A stretch of DNA of 64,000 nucleotides from Petaurus breviceps papuanus (GCA_028583685.1 JAMXIF010001194.1:4474064-4538063), one strand, 5' to 3'; counted from the stretch's first letter, positions 1-11,144 are shown. Translations and numbers: made by a program. The notes: generated by a model not told the origin, from the letters alone.

Positions 1-363
1 AATATTGTAGAAACACAATCAGGATAACTCAGGATCTGGCAGCTTCTACACTGAGGGATCGAAGGGCTTGGAATATGATATTCCGGAGGGCAAAAGATTA
101 AAACCACCTACCCAGCAAAACTGAGTATCATGTTTCAGGGAAAATATGGTCATTCAGTGGAATAGAGGACTTTCAAGCATTCTTGCTGAAAAAAACAGAG
201 TTGAATAGAAAATTTGACATTCAGATACAAGAAGCAAGAGAAGCATGAGAAGGTAAACAGGGAAAAGAAATCATAAGGAACTTATCAAAGTTGAACTACT
301 AACATTCCTACATAGAAAAACAATAATTGTAACTGATGAAACTTTTCTCAGTAGTTGAAGGGA

Positions 364-394
<31 letters not shown>

Positions 395-1313
395 TATGTC
401 TATATATATATGTCTATATATATATGTCTATATATGAGGGTATATGGGCATATGAATACATATGTGAATGTGTGTGTGTATGTTTACAGGTATACATAGA
501 TAGAGGACACAGGACCAATTTAACAGGAAGGGATGATACTTAAAAGGTGAAATTAAGAGGTGAGAGAGGAATATAATGAGAGGAGATGGGGAGAGACAAT
601 GGGGTAAACTATCTCATATAGAAGAGGCAAGGGAAAATGGTTACAATGGAGGGGAAGAATAGGAAGGCAAAAGGGAATGGGTCAACCTTATTCCCATTGA
701 ATTTTGCTTGAGGAGGGAATGAAATACACACTAAATAGGGTATCTCACCCTCCAGGAGAGTAGGGTGGGAAGGGGATGAGAGGGGGGATGATGGAAGGGA
801 GGGCAGGCTGGGGGGGAGGGAAGTTGGAAGCACACACTTTTGAAAAGGGATGGGATCAAAGTAGAGAATAGAACAAGGGGGAGGTGGGAGGGAAATATAG
901 TCAGTCTTTTGCAATATATCTACTATGTTATTGTTTTGCATAACCACACATGTACATCCTATACTGAACTGCTTTATTCCCAGTAGGGGTGGGTGACAAG
1001 GGAGGAAGGGAATGAATCTGGAATTCAAAGTTTAAAATCAAATACTCAAATATATATACTATTATTAATAATATTTTACATGTAATTTGGAAATAAGATA
1101 TACAGGCACTGGGGCATAGAGATCCACTGGAAAAGTCGAAAGGGGTATGGGAGAAAATATGGGAGAGAGCAGATTGGAGGAGGGGATATCCTGTGGGACT
1201 GCTATTTTGGGGCGGTGGGTAGGGGAAAAACTGGGAGAAAATTTGTAACTCAAAATCTGGCGGAAATGAATGATGTAAATCAGAAATTAATAAAGCATTT
1301 GGAAAAAAATTTG
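1..1313 (+). mobile_element. LINE (L1-like) 3' tail, family A copy 1
   Basis: A long non-coding plus-strand retrotransposon tail. It shares its layout with 44427-45324: a TATG/TATA microsatellite, then a block containing ATAGA(C)AGAGG(A/G)CACAGGA, G-rich stretches, two AAACTC-type segments and an A-rich end. The first 300 bases include a short open stretch (roughly KWSFSGIEDFQAFLLKKTEL), so the element probably continues upstream of the window. The absence of terminal repeats, the A-rich 3' end and the duplicated target site of the sister copy point to target-primed retrotransposition. Assignment to L1 is by resemblance to marsupial L1-type tails, not by an RT domain here. Open frames inside it on the minus strand are composition artefacts. 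Confidence 0.6.
366..432. repeat. (TA)n / TATATGTC microsatellite
   Basis: Alternating TA run followed by three TATATATATGTC units, internal to the LINE tail. The same place in the second copy (44430-44460) is also an AT/TG microsatellite, so it grew from a seed in the parent element. Confidence 0.85.
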
Positions 1314-1830
1314 AAAATTAAAAAAATGACAAAAGAAATAAAAAATAGAAAAATAAAAAAAATAAGAATGTAAATGGAAAGAATAATGAAACAAGTATGG
1401 TCAAATGCTGTGAAATTACAGGTGGGTCCTGATTAGTGTGAATTATGAATCCCCATGAAGTGGGTGTATCATTCAAATTTGCACTATTTGAAGTTATAAT
1501 TATATGTAAAATGTTGGTTCCAGTCCAATGGTAATATGCAGTAAAAAAAAAATTAAGTAGGTTTTTAATGTTTACTGACATAATAACAAAAAAAAAGAAA
1601 GAAAAAGAAAAAAGTATTTCTGATTCAAAGGAAAGCAAAATTTTAAAATCTTTTCCAAAAGTCAAAATAATGATTTTATATATATAAATATATAATATTA
1701 TATATATTATATGTATAATATAATATATATGTATAATATACATATTATATATATATATTTTATAGGTCTACACTGCTGGTATGATGAAAATACTTTTATT
1801 GTCATTTAAAATATTTCAGCAGCATTAACT
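1314..1830. other. A-rich and AT-microsatellite spacer
   Basis: A-rich run (1314-1370), a short piece like marsupial L1 tails (GGAAAGAATAATGAAACAAG, TGTGAAATTA) at 1375-1420, then an imperfect TATA/ATAT microsatellite at 1676-1762. Nothing coding is visible. Confidence 0.6.
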
Positions 1831-1956
1831 GAATGGTCTTCTCTGCCATTTTTGTTGAGACCTTTTTTTTTTTAAATAACACAACTTTAGGGAGTTTGGT
1901 ACACAGCAGCACATCACATCCACATGTGACAACAGGCAAATGCAGACCAACAAAAT

Positions 1957-2207
1957 TGCTGTTGTTGAGCTGTTTTTATTCATGTTCAATTCTTTGTGAC
2001 CCCTTTTGGGTTTTTCTTAACAAAGATACTGCAGTGGTTTGTCATTTCCTTCTCCTTCTCATTTTACAGATGAGGAAACTGAGGCAAACAGGATTAAGTG
2101 ACTTGCCCAGGGTCACACAGCTAGGAAGTGTCCGAGGTCAGATTGGAGTCCAGGGATTCCTGATTCCAGGTCTGGTGCTTTATCCCCTATGCCACCTAGC
2201 TGCCCCT
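1957..2207 (-). mobile_element. tRNA-type SINE with long 3' body (MAR1-like)
   Basis: Reading the minus strand gives the head GGGGCAGCTAGGTGGCATAG, the GTCACTTAATCCTGTTTGCC region, CCTCATCTGTAAAATGAG and the 3' part GAAGGAGAAGGAAATGACAA...AAAGGGGTCACAAAGAATTG. This is the same layout as 5230-5457 and 30242-30466. Marsupial SINE of the MIR-related group. Confidence 0.8.
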
Positions 2208-2384
2208 AGATTGACAGAGTAGCAGCATGTTAAAACCATTGATTAGCTCACATAAGTCACCATAGTTGAATTTTTATTTGCTTTAAATATGACTTGGTAT
2301 CATTTTATAATTTGTGCTAAATAGAATTTCACTTATTCACTGGCATTAATTATGACCTAGCTGTATAATAATTAAGCTTAGCTC

Positions 2385-2770
2385 TGGAGAAAAGACTGAA
2401 AAGGTACCTCTGTCTCTTCATTGCAGAGGTAAGGGACTATGGGTGTCTATCATTAAAAATAACATCAAATGGGGCAGCTACGTGGTGCAGTTAATAGAGC
2501 ACCAGCCCTTGAGTCAGGAGGACTTAAGTTCAAATCCGGTCTCAGACACTTAACACAAAAACTAGCCATGTGTCCTTGGGCAAGTCACTTAACCTCAAAT
2601 GCCCTCCAAAAAGCAAAAAAAAAAAAATTACATCAGACATTTTCAATACATTGGCTGGTTTTCTGAAATTTTTTCCTTTCTTTTTTATTCTTTGTTATAA
2701 TGAGATTGGTGCTGGGAAATGTTGGTGATATCAAAAAACAAAAGGTTTCAATAAAATTTTATTTTTTTAA
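2385..2770 (+). mobile_element. L1 3' end, split by a SINE
   Basis: The tail motifs TTCATTGCAGAGGTAAGGGA and GGGTGTCTATC lie before a SINE. TTTTTATTCTTTGTTATAA, GCTGGGAAATGTTGGTGATA and CAAAAGGTTTCAATAAAATT follow it. The same order of motifs is seen at 34570-35030, 55350-55730 and 61815-62260, so this is one L1 tail cut by the SINE at 2471. Confidence 0.7.
2471..2629 (+). mobile_element. tRNA-derived SINE (WSINE-like)
   Basis: Starts GGGGCAGCTACGTGGTGCAG, has the box-B-like GTTCAAATC, CTTGGGCAAGTCACTTAACC and an A-rich end. It is inserted in the L1 tail above. ACATCA recurs on both sides (2462 and 2630), a short remnant of the target-site duplication. Confidence 0.9.
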
Positions 2771-3270
2771 ATAAGAAAGTATAATGTCCTCAGTCCACCG
2801 TATCCTTGTAATTGGACTGCTCTCATGGTCAGTACATCTGCACTGAAGCATTTCCAGCAAAAGGGGGATTAGTGTTTCCAAATTACTCCGATATATGTTG
2901 CTTTCTTGTGATACCAGAACACAAACGGAGTCTCTCTTCTCAAATGGAGCCCTTCATCTCCAATTGCTCCTCACAATGGCTTTGAGTAGCACAAGAGTAC
3001 CACCTTCTGCTGGCCCAGCCATGTATTATTTTCATAGCTTCAGTGGCATCACACTGGCTGGAATGCTTTACTCATTCAGCAGTATTATCAGAGCCCAACT
3101 GGATCATGTTTCAGGGCTCCTGCCAGGCTCTCATAACCACTGAAATGAATAAGGGAATACAAAGTTCCTGTTATTCCTCACCCTGGCTGGAATTTCCTTA
3201 TTTTGCCCATGTCCCTACTTGCAACATCTCCTACTCCCGTGACACGGATGGTGGATGGGCTGTGAGACGT
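2771..3270. other. Low-repeat stretch, nothing identified
   Basis: No recognisable repeat, splice-flanked open frame or RNA gene. The two overlapping plus-strand frames here have no coding support. Confidence 0.5.
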
Positions 3271-3297
3271 ATGTCATCATCATCATCATCATCATCA
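3271..3297. repeat. (TCA)n microsatellite
   Basis: About nine perfect CAT/TCA units. Confidence 0.9.
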
Positions 3298-3481
3298 CCT
3301 CATTCTAATCTTTTTTGATAAATAGAAATGGCCTTAAAATAAGCCATTATCCTGCTATTGTTTTATGTTGAATGTCCTATGGACTATTATATATGTGAAT
3401 AAAATGACTGCTTTTTATAAATGAATAAAAGTAGTGGGATGGAAGTCCATCTTCTGCACAGGCTCACTGAAAGCATATTTA

Positions 3482-3641
3482 TGGGGCGGCTAGGTGGCAC
3501 AGTGAATAGAGCACTGGCCCTGGAGTCAGGGGACTGAGTTCAAATCTGGCCTCAGACACTTAACACTTACTGGCTGTGTGACCTTGGGCAAGTCACTTAA
3601 CTCCAATTGCCTTACCTTCCCCCCTCCAAAAAGAAAAAAAA
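3482..3641 (+). mobile_element. tRNA-derived SINE (WSINE-like), full length
   Basis: Full head GGGGCGGCTAGGTGGCACAG, A-box and B-box (GTTCAAATCT), the GTGTGACCTTGGGCAAGTCA motif and an A-tail. It is flanked by AAGCATATTTA (3471-3481) and AAGCACATTTA (3642-3652), an 11-bp duplication with one mismatch. Confidence 0.93.
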
Positions 3642-3729
3642 AAGCACATTTAGAACAACTCCAGTAGCAGATAGAATGATGGAGATGATAAGGACTTGAT
3701 CCTGTCCTCACGTGCAGTTTTGACATTAT

Positions 3730-3836
3730 CATCATTCACAACATTATTAATTATTAATATAATATCAATACTTAATAGAGATAATAGTCTTATTATTGTT
3801 ATTAACATTAAGTAATATTATTGATGATGATAATAA
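3730..3836. repeat. ATT/TTA-rich low-complexity tract
   Basis: Irregular ATTATT, TTAATA and GATGATGATAATAA units without a fixed period. Confidence 0.7.
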
Positions 3837-3881
3837 AACAAACCTGTGAAGTAGGCAAGACAGACATCTTTACTTTAAAAA

Positions 3882-4072
3882 AATTTTTTTTTTTGCTTTT
3901 TGCAGGGGGAAGAGTAGGGCAATTGGGGTTCAGTGACTTGCCCAAGGTCACATGGCTAGTAAGTGTTAAGTGTCAGATGCTGAATTTGAACTCAGGTCCT
4001 CAGAGTTAAGGCAAGAACCCTGGTCTCCTGACTCCTAACTCAGCACTCTTACCTCTATACTTTTTACCCTAG
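3882..4072 (-). mobile_element. tRNA-derived SINE, minus strand
   Basis: Poly-T start, then the complements of TTAACCCCAATTG-type, CTTGGGCAAGTCACTG and GAGTTCAAATTCAG motifs. The head is diverged near 4060. Confidence 0.8.
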
Positions 4073-4239
4073 CACCGCCTGCATACCCAATCCAACATTT
4101 TGTTTTTTGTCACTGATCAAATGGGAAATTTTCCCCTAGCCGCTGTTGGTCTCTACATCTCCAATCCAGGAAACATTGACATCCTCCCAAAGGGCTTCTG
4201 CTAGGAATCCCTACATCAACAGCTGTCATCTCCTCTTGG

Positions 4240-4515
4240 TCATATGACCACAGATTTCGACCTATTTCTTCCTACCTTAGAGGCCATGTACTCCAACCTC
4301 ATTTTATGGACAAAAACCTAGGTTTTGAGAAACTACCCAGGTAGAAAATAGCAGGACTGCGGCTGAGACCCTGCTTCTAAATCCAGTTCTCTTTCCACTA
4401 TTCCATGTTATCTTATAGCTCCTTCGGAGAATCCTTTTGTGGCCCTGGGTAAGTGATTTCATCTCTCTGGGCTTTGGCTTCATTCTCTATAAAAGAAGGA
4501 AGTTGGACTAGATCA
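4240..4515. mobile_element. Two MIR/CORE-SINE relics, head to head
   Basis: 4240-4420 is minus (CTCATTTTATGGACAAAAAC, then the complement of the AGAACTGGATTTAG part). 4425-4515 is plus (GGCCCTGGGTAAGTGATTTC...GGGCTTTGGCTTCATTC). Both are strongly decayed. Confidence 0.6.
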
Positions 4516-4517
4516 GC

Positions 4518-5160
4518 AGTTCTCAAACTTTTTGGCCTTAGGACCAATTTACACACTTAAAAAAAGTATTGAGGGTCTCAAAAAGCTTTTATTTATGATG
4601 GTTATATCTATCGATATTTGCCATATTAAAATTAAAGCTGATAAAATTTTATGTTAATTCATGAAAAATAACAATAACAAGCTCATTACAAGTAACAAGT
4701 AATGTTTTAATGAAAAATAACTATATTTTCCAAAACAAAAAATAATTAGTGAAAAGTGGCATCCTTTTACATTTTTTGCACATCTCTTTTATGTCTGACC
4801 TAATTAAAGACAGCTGGATTCCCATAGCTGCTTCTGCGCTCAATCTGTTGTAACGTGTTGTTTTGCTTGAAGTGTATGAAGAAAATCCTACCTCACACAG
4901 ATGTGTAGTTGGAAAAGGGAGGAGCATTTCAATAATCTTTTCAGAGAATGATGGATGTTCTTCTTTGATGCCACACCAAAACAGGCTAAGTGGCAGTTTT
5001 CTTAAAGGTTAGTTGTAATGTGGAATCTGAAATCATACCAGTGACCTATTTTTGTGTTCTGTTATAGTAAAATCCATGGTCCAGTTTTTCTTGGATAAGC
5101 TGTGAGATTCAAAAATGTGTTATTTGACACTTTGAATATTTCAACACTGCTGTGTTTTCT
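4518..5160. mobile_element. hAT (Charlie-type) DNA transposon fossil
   Basis: Begins with the terminal motif CAGTTCTCAAACTTTTTGG, followed by GACC-type sub-terminal DNA, TATATCTATCGATATTTGCC, AAAAATAACTATATTTTCCA and a long body. No matching 3' terminal repeat is seen, so the copy is one-ended or truncated. Family assignment rests on the terminal and body motifs that I know from mammalian Charlie elements. Part of the same body vocabulary occurs in the hAT at 32065-32764. Confidence 0.7.
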
Positions 5161-5229
5161 GCCAAGTAAATCAAGATGAATAAATAAATGAAGATCTTTG
5201 GTGATTGATTGGTGCTAATAACTAATAGG

Positions 5230-5457
5230 GGGCAGGTAGGTGACACAGAGGAAGATTCATCTTTGTGATTTTAAATCTGGCCTCAGGAACTTACTACCTG
5301 TGTGACCTTGGGCAAGTTACTGAACCTTGTTTGCCTCAGTTTCCTCTTCTGTAAAATGAACCAAAGAAGGAAATGGCAAATCACTGCAGTATTTTTGCCA
5401 CGAAAATCCCAAATGGTGTCACAAAGAGTAGGACATGGCTGAAAAACTACAAAACAA
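5230..5457 (+). mobile_element. MAR1-like SINE with perfect 13-bp TSD
   Basis: Head GGGGCAGGTAGGTGACACAG, core TGTGACCTTGGGCAAGTTAC, CAGTTTCCTCTTCTGTAAAA, then GAAGGAAATGGCAAATCACT and GTCACAAAGAGTAGGACATG. The flanking duplicate AATAACTAATAGG at 5217-5229 and 5458-5470 is perfect. Because the duplicate ends in GG, the first base is uncertain by about two. Confidence 0.93.
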
Positions 5458-5470
5458 AATAACTAATAGG

Positions 5471-5879
5471 AACAAAATAGTATGTTCAGTCATTATCTAT
5501 AGATTTGCCCATTTATAAGGCAAAAGTACAATTATGCAGAAAAGATGAACTCGTTCTTCATGTTTGCAGCTAACTCCATTGTATACTTGTGAGAGAATGA
5601 GAGTGAAAAAGGGCAAATGATGTCTCAGCATTATTATGAAAATAGGAGTTTGAGGAACTCCTGAAAGGGTCTCAGGGCTCCCCTGCCCTTGGTCAGAGGA
5701 CCACCCTTAGAGACTAGATCTCCAAAGCACCTTCCAGTTATAAATCCTATGTCCCTATGATATAAATATCCCTCAGGCCTGAGCTTATTAGACAGGCAGA
5801 TATACCCCAACCTCCTCATTGCCATTGGGTTGGATGAACTATGAGCCTCAAACTTCAATAAAGCAGAGCTAATTGCACT
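5471..5879. other. Low-repeat stretch, nothing identified
   Basis: No repeat family recognised and no supported gene. A 74-codon minus-strand frame has no splice or start context. Confidence 0.4.
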
Positions 5880-6385
5880 TCAGTGGAATGAGCACCAAAC
5901 TTAGAATCAGAAAATCTGGGTTCAAAACCAAGCTGTCGCTTATGACCTTGATCTAGTCACTGCCTCTCAAATATCCAGTTTCCTCTGCTATAAAATGAGA
6001 GGATTAAATAAATGACTTGTAAGCTTCTTCTATGGTCTATAAACAATGGAGATAACAATTCTGGCACCCTCTACCTCAAATATTTGTTGTGAGAAAGGTG
6101 CTGATGTAAATATAAAGTGCTCTATAAATGGGAAAAGTTATTATTATGGCTAATAGTAATAATTATAGCTAAAATCTCTATGGCACTTTATAATTATTCT
6201 CTCATTTAGTCCTCACAACATCCTTGGGAGGTAGGTGCTATTATTATTCCCAATTTACAGATGAGGAAACTGAGGCAAACATGCCCAGGGTCATACAGCT
6301 AGCATCTGATGACTGGATTTGAAGTTGGATCTTCCTGACTCCAGGCCCAGAGTTCTACCTACTGCACCAACCAGCTGCCCCACTC
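5880..6385. mobile_element. Two MIR relics (plus, then minus)
   Basis: 5880-6140 plus: GAATGAGCACCAAACTTAGA, TATAAAATGAGAGGATTAAA and a TAAAGTGCTCTATAAATGGG tail. 6150-6385 minus: CACTTTATAATTATTCTCTC, CCAATTTACAGATGAGGAAA, CTGACTCCAGGCCCAGAGTT and a CAGCTGCCCC end. They may be an inverted pair from independent insertions. Confidence 0.75.
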
Positions 6386-6597
6386 TGTCTTTGTAGGTCC
6401 TTCTCTTATCTTTCTCAGGCTTGTCACAGTGCCTGACAGAGTAAGTGATTAACAGATGCTTCTTGATTTGGCTTGACTTGACTTTACCTAGTCTAGGCTG
6501 ATTAACTATTCGTACGTTGATAAAGTTGATCAAAGCAATGAATCTCTCTTCCTCTCAGGAACTTTTGGTTATCATGAAATCACTTTCCCTAGAGTTT

Positions 6598-6618
6598 GTT
6601 GTTGCTGTTGTTGTTGTT
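6598..6618. repeat. (GTT)n microsatellite
   Basis: Short run of GTTGTTGCTGTTGTTGTTG type inside otherwise unremarkable DNA (6390-6895). Confidence 0.7.
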
Positions 6619-6899
6619 TAAAGAGTAGAGAAAAAACCAGATAATCACTAGGCTTAATCAGATATAGTTCTGCCTGAGCCAAAAGTGTCATAGACGAGAT
6701 TTCTGTCTTAGGTGGGGAGATGGATTCGACAATCTTTAAGGTCCTCTTTTAGCTCTAAGCCTGATCCCACAAACTTGACACAAAGAACCTAGAACAGATT
6801 CTGGATGCCACAGGCTAGAGATACCTGTGAAGGACAAACAGTCTCTCAATAGTATCTCCTACAGCCCAAGAACTAGAAAGAGAGTGTGGTATCGAACAC

Positions 6900-7030
6900 T
6901 GGATGTGGTAGAGAATACTAGTGGAGAGGACACTGTACTCTAATAGAGTCAAGAAAACCTGGGTTTGAATCCCATCTCAGATACTTACTAGCTTGTGTGA
7001 TCCCGGGCAAATCACTTAACCTCACTTCAC
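6900..7030 (+). mobile_element. MIR relic
   Basis: GGGTTTGAATCCCATCTCAG and CCGGGCAAATCACTTAACCT in the expected order. Confidence 0.7.
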
Positions 7031-7033
7031 TCG

Positions 7034-7960
7034 ATGCCATATAGACATCTTAAGCTCAATGTATACAAAACTGCACTCATTATCTTCCCCCCCCCCTCCC
7101 CTGTTCCTAATTCCCATACTACTGTGGAGGGTACTACCAGGTTCCCAGTCATTTGGGGTAACAACCTCAGTGCCATTCTCCTCTCCTCACCCTCTCACTC
7201 CTCCCCTTTATCCAAACAAGTCCTGTTATTTCTATCTTTGTAACACCTCTTCTATTTGCCCCCAGGCCTTCATCATCTCGTGCTGCCTTATTGCAATAGC
7301 CTGCTGGCAGGTCTCCTTGACTCAAATCTCTTCCCACTCCCGTCCATCTTCCATTCAGCTGCCAAAATGATCTTCCTAAAGTACAGATCTGACCACATTT
7401 CCTTCTGCTCCCATTCAGTCCACTTCAGTGGCTCCCAATACAGAGTCTGTAGACTATAGGTTCCAATTTAAAATCTTCTGTTTGACTTGGAAAGGCCTTC
7501 ATACCTGGTCCCTTCCTACCTTTCAGTCTTCTTACACCTTACTCACCCCTAAGTATTCTGAAATCCCAAGTGTCTTCCTCACTACTTTTGGTAAATAACA
7601 CTCCACATTCCACAAAACAGGACAACTCCTATTTTCCAGCTGTCTTCCATGTCTGGAACTCTCTTTCCTCTTCAGTTCAGCCATTTTAGATAGTTTCCTG
7701 GCTTCCTTCAAGTCTCAGCTAAAGTCCCACCTTTGGTTTAAAAAAAGAGGGGCTTTCCTGATTCCCCTTAATCTTAGGGCCTTTCTTCTGAGACTACTAC
7801 TAATTTATCCTATAGATCTATCTTATTTACACACAGTTGTTTGCATATCGCCTCCACCCATTAGATTGTGAGATCTTTGAAAGAGGATCTGTCTTTTTGT
7901 CTTTCTTTTTGTGTTAGCTTAGCATCTGGAACATAGTAAGTGTTTAATACATGCTGGCTG
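7034..7960 (+). mobile_element. L2 LINE 3' half
   Basis: L2 (CR1-superfamily) sequence in sense orientation. It covers the end of the RT region (TTATTGCAATAGCCTGCTGG, CATTCAGCTGCCAAAATGAT, GTACAGATCTGACCACATTT) and then the 3' tail (TTAGATTGTGAGATCTTTGA, GGAACATAGTAAGTGTTTAA, ending ATGCTGGCTGAC). The frames here are decayed: the overlapping short open frames are remains of the reverse transcriptase end, not host genes. L2 has been inactive in therians for a very long time, and the divergence fits that. Confidence 0.85.
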
Positions 7961-8324
7961 ACCAACTCTCAGTTTCTTCATCTGTAAAACGAAGCGAATG
8001 AATTCTACACCTATAATCCTGTCCCTCTGGGAAAGGTGCTACTCTTCACAGAAGTGGGCTGCAGGCCCTTGCTTCTTTGATTCAGCCAAGTTGCCTTATT
8101 ATAAAACAATGACAATTCATAAGCAATGGTATTTGGACATGCTTGCTGGTATATTTTGGGTAGCAAGCTTAAGAGAACCCTATTGCAAAAGGATTTTCAT
8201 TTATTATTTTATTTTTCATTTTACTTTTCATTATTTATTTATTGCAATCTGATTTTCATTTCTAAAATGAAAAAAAAAAATACAGTTATTTGCATGTGTA
8301 TGTGCCTATGATCCAGAGCAACCC

Positions 8325-8455
8325 AAGTTCATTTTACAGAATGGAAAATTTAGACCTAGAGAGATTAAATTACTTCTCTAAGATCACATAGGCAGCAAGT
8401 AGCAGACTCAGGGTCTGAGATTCTAATTCCAAATCTAGGGGTCTTTCCACTACCC
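8325..8455 (-). mobile_element. MIR relic
   Basis: TCATTTTACAGAATGGAAAA, TTACTTCTCTAAGATCACAT and CTTTCCACTACCCCATAC mark a minus-strand MIR. Confidence 0.65.
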
Positions 8456-8639
8456 CATACTGGAACATAGGTCCTGGGTCCTTCACAAGTTAGGACCAGA
8501 CCCTCACCCATTCAGCAGTTCCAGAAACAGCCTACACAAGGGCTGATCTCACACTCTTGTCTCCCCCAAATACCAGAAAGTCTATTGCACTGGGGCCCAC
8601 TGCTGGGAAGCCCTGGGCAGAAAGAGGGAAAGAGAGAGG

Positions 8640-8656
8640 GAGAGAGAGAGGAAAGG

Positions 8657-8706
<50 letters not shown>

Positions 8707-8716
8707 NNNNNNNNNN

Positions 8717-8793
<77 letters not shown>
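8640..8793. repeat. (AG)n microsatellite containing an assembly gap
   Basis: Long, almost perfect AG dinucleotide run with GGAA impurities at the left edge. It is split by ten N at 8707-8716. True length is unknown. The open frames that cross it (poly RERE/SLSL) are artefacts. Confidence 0.95.
8707..8716. other. Assembly gap (10 N)
   Basis: Ten consecutive N in the AG run. The real size cannot be inferred. Confidence 0.99.
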
Positions 8794-8797
<4 letters not shown>

Positions 8798-9024
8798 CAT
8801 GATGGTTCACACCTGTTCCTTCTTTTCTTCCCTGGATCTGGAAATGACTTTTGGCTCAGGCTCAAGGCCAATGTGTCACCAGCTAGCAACGCTGGGGACA
8901 GAATGTTGCCTGTCATCTTGGGGCTGAAAATTTATCTTCCACTTGCTTCTGTAGAGGACCTAGCCAAGATTCTCTTCTTTTTTGCCAGTACCACCCCACC
9001 CCCACCCCTCAACTGGATCAGCCA

Positions 9025-9665
9025 GGATCATAGGATTTAGAGCTGGAAGGAACCTCAAAGATCATCTAATCCAACACCCTCATTTTCCAAAGTAGGAAAC
9101 TGGCCCAGATTCACTATGAAACTTGTGCAGGGTCACACAGGTAGTAGATAGCCAACCCAGTATCTGAGACCAGTTCTAACAACTACCAGGGTGAAACTGA
9201 GGGTGGCCTTTATTTATGCTCTTCTAACCATATTAGTTCAAATTTCCATAGCACTTTAAGGCTTATAAAGCACTTCTCACAACAACCCAGTGAGGTGGGT
9301 AATACAAGTATTATCATTCCCATTTCATAGATGAAATAATAACTTAGCTTCAGAGAAATTGTTTTGCCCTTGGTCTGATAGTTTTAAAGTATCATAACCA
9401 AGAACAGAATTCGGATGTCCTAAATCCAAGTCCAGTCTCCTTTCCTCCATACCATGCTTTCTCCACTTTACCTCTCCAGATTCTACCCACAGAATCAGAG
9501 AATCCCTGAGCTAACAGGAACCCCAGAAATCCATAGCATTTTACAGCTGGAAGGACACTGAGATCATTTAGCCCAATCCTCTCATGTTATAACTAAGAAA
9601 ACTGAGACTCAGACACACTCAGATCACACAGAGCAGAATGTGCAGTCCCAGATCTGGAGATGGTC
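9025..9665 (-). mobile_element. Three MIR-type relics in a row
   Basis: 9025-9190 starts CATAGGATTTAGAGCTGGAA with CACCCTCATTTTCCAAAGTA. 9225-9480 has TTCCATAGCACTTTAAGGC and CATTTCATAGATGAAATAAT. 9483-9660 has TTTACAGCTGGAAGGACACT and ATAACTAAGAAAACTGAGAC. All are minus strand and diverged. Confidence 0.7.
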
Positions 9666-9819
9666 TCACAGAATCTTAACGTGATGCATGAATCCCCTCA
9701 GCAATAGACTTGACATGTATCAGCTTCTGTCTGAATGACAGGAAGCTCACAAGCACACAGGACGACCTATTCTACTTGGGGACAGCTCTCATTGTTAGAC
9801 AGTCCTTCCTTAGTACTGA

Positions 9820-11095
9820 TCAAATTCAGCCTCCCTATTACTTCCACCCACTTCCTCTAGCTATAGTCCTTAGCCACCCTTCAAGGCCCAGGTCATTTCC
9901 ACTTTATTTAGGAAGTATTCCCTTGACATCCCCAGGCCCTCTCATCTCTGTTCTCTTGAAATTATATTCTGTACACACTGGTTTGATTGTTCCCTAACTA
10001 TATATTTATGTAGTTTTGTATTCCTGTCTAGACTATAAATTCACTCATTGTAAATGCTTAACCCCTGCCAATGCAGCTTCTAGTATCAATCAGTTGTAAC
10101 TACCCTCTTCAAAGTTACCCCTTAATTAATTGCCCTCCCTCATGGTCTTTTTTTTTTTCAGTCCTCTTCCTTCTCATCTTCTCTGTGGCATTCTTCTCCC
10201 CTTTCTCCTCCTTGAGAACCTCGCCTCTCTGGGCTTTCCTGGCATTGCTGCTTCTTTGTTCTCCACTTACCTCTATGACCACTCCCCCTCAGTCTCCTTT
10301 GCACATCATCCTATCATATCCCCTAACTGTGGGTGTTCTCCAAGAATCTGTCCTTAGCGTTCTTCGCGTTCTTCTCTTCTCTTTCTATACTCTTTCAGGG
10401 ACCTCATCAACTCACACAGGCTGAAATATCATTTCTATGTAAATGATTCCTAGATCTGATCTCCCTATACCACTCCCTTACTGATTGTAACTCCATCCAC
10501 TGATTCCTTATGATCTTTAGGAGTAAATACAAACTTATGTTCAGCATTCAAAGCCCTACAGAACTTGACCTCAACTTACCTTTCCAGTCTCATTATATAC
10601 AACTTCCCTTCATGTACTCTTGATATAGTCAAACCTGGCCTTTCTAATGTTCCTCACATATGGCATTTCTTCTCCCACCTTATAATTGCATTGGAATATA
10701 TTGCCTATGCCTAGAATGTATTCTGCCCTTCCTTCTACTTCTTAAAATGGAGATTTTCCATTAAGGCTCAGCTCAAAGGCCACCTACAAGATGCATTTCC
10801 TGTTCCTTCCAACTGCTGGTGACTCCTCTCCACAAAATTAACTTGCATTTATTCTGCAATATATTTTTACATGTATATGTTGTTCCCCCCTCCCCATAGA
10901 ATGTAAGTTTCTTGAGGGCAGGGACAGTTTCATTTGTCTTTATATCCCCAGTCTTGCACATAATGGACACTTAATAAATTCCCTGTACATAATAGGCACT
11001 TAATAAATGATTGCTGACCTTGAGAGCAAGGACTCTATTTCTGGGTCATCCCCAGGACAATATTGGGCACACGGTAGATGCTCAGTGCATGCCCG
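9820..11095 (+). mobile_element. L2 LINE relics, at least two consecutive 3' ends
   Basis: 9820-10055 is an L2 tail (CACCCTTCAAGGCCCAGGTC, TAAATTCACTCATTGTAAAT). 10060-10980 carries the RT end and tail: the frame reads ...PQSPLHIILSYPLTVGVLQE..., comparable with the GVPQGSVL region of CR1-superfamily RTs. Then come AAGGCTCAGCTCAAAGGCCA, TTCTTGAGGGCAGGGACAGT and CACTTAATAAATT. A further tail-like unit follows at 10985-11095. The repeated 3' ends suggest stacked insertions or a local duplication. Confidence 0.8.
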
Positions 11096-11144
11096 TAATT
11101 AACTGGTTTACAATGATCATCTCAGCTCTCTACCACTCAGTGAC

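Noticed and set aside
609-1028. 139-codon minus frame rich in proline and serine
   Set aside because: It lies inside the G-rich part of a LINE tail. The same type of frame appears at 45083-45433 in the sister copy.
3482-3641. tRNA gene
   Set aside because: A- and B-box-like words come from the tRNA ancestry of the SINE. No cloverleaf can be drawn and an A-tail and TSD are present.
8532-8810. Open frames of 72-151 codons on both strands
   Set aside because: They read an AG repeat as RERE or SLSL. No coding meaning.
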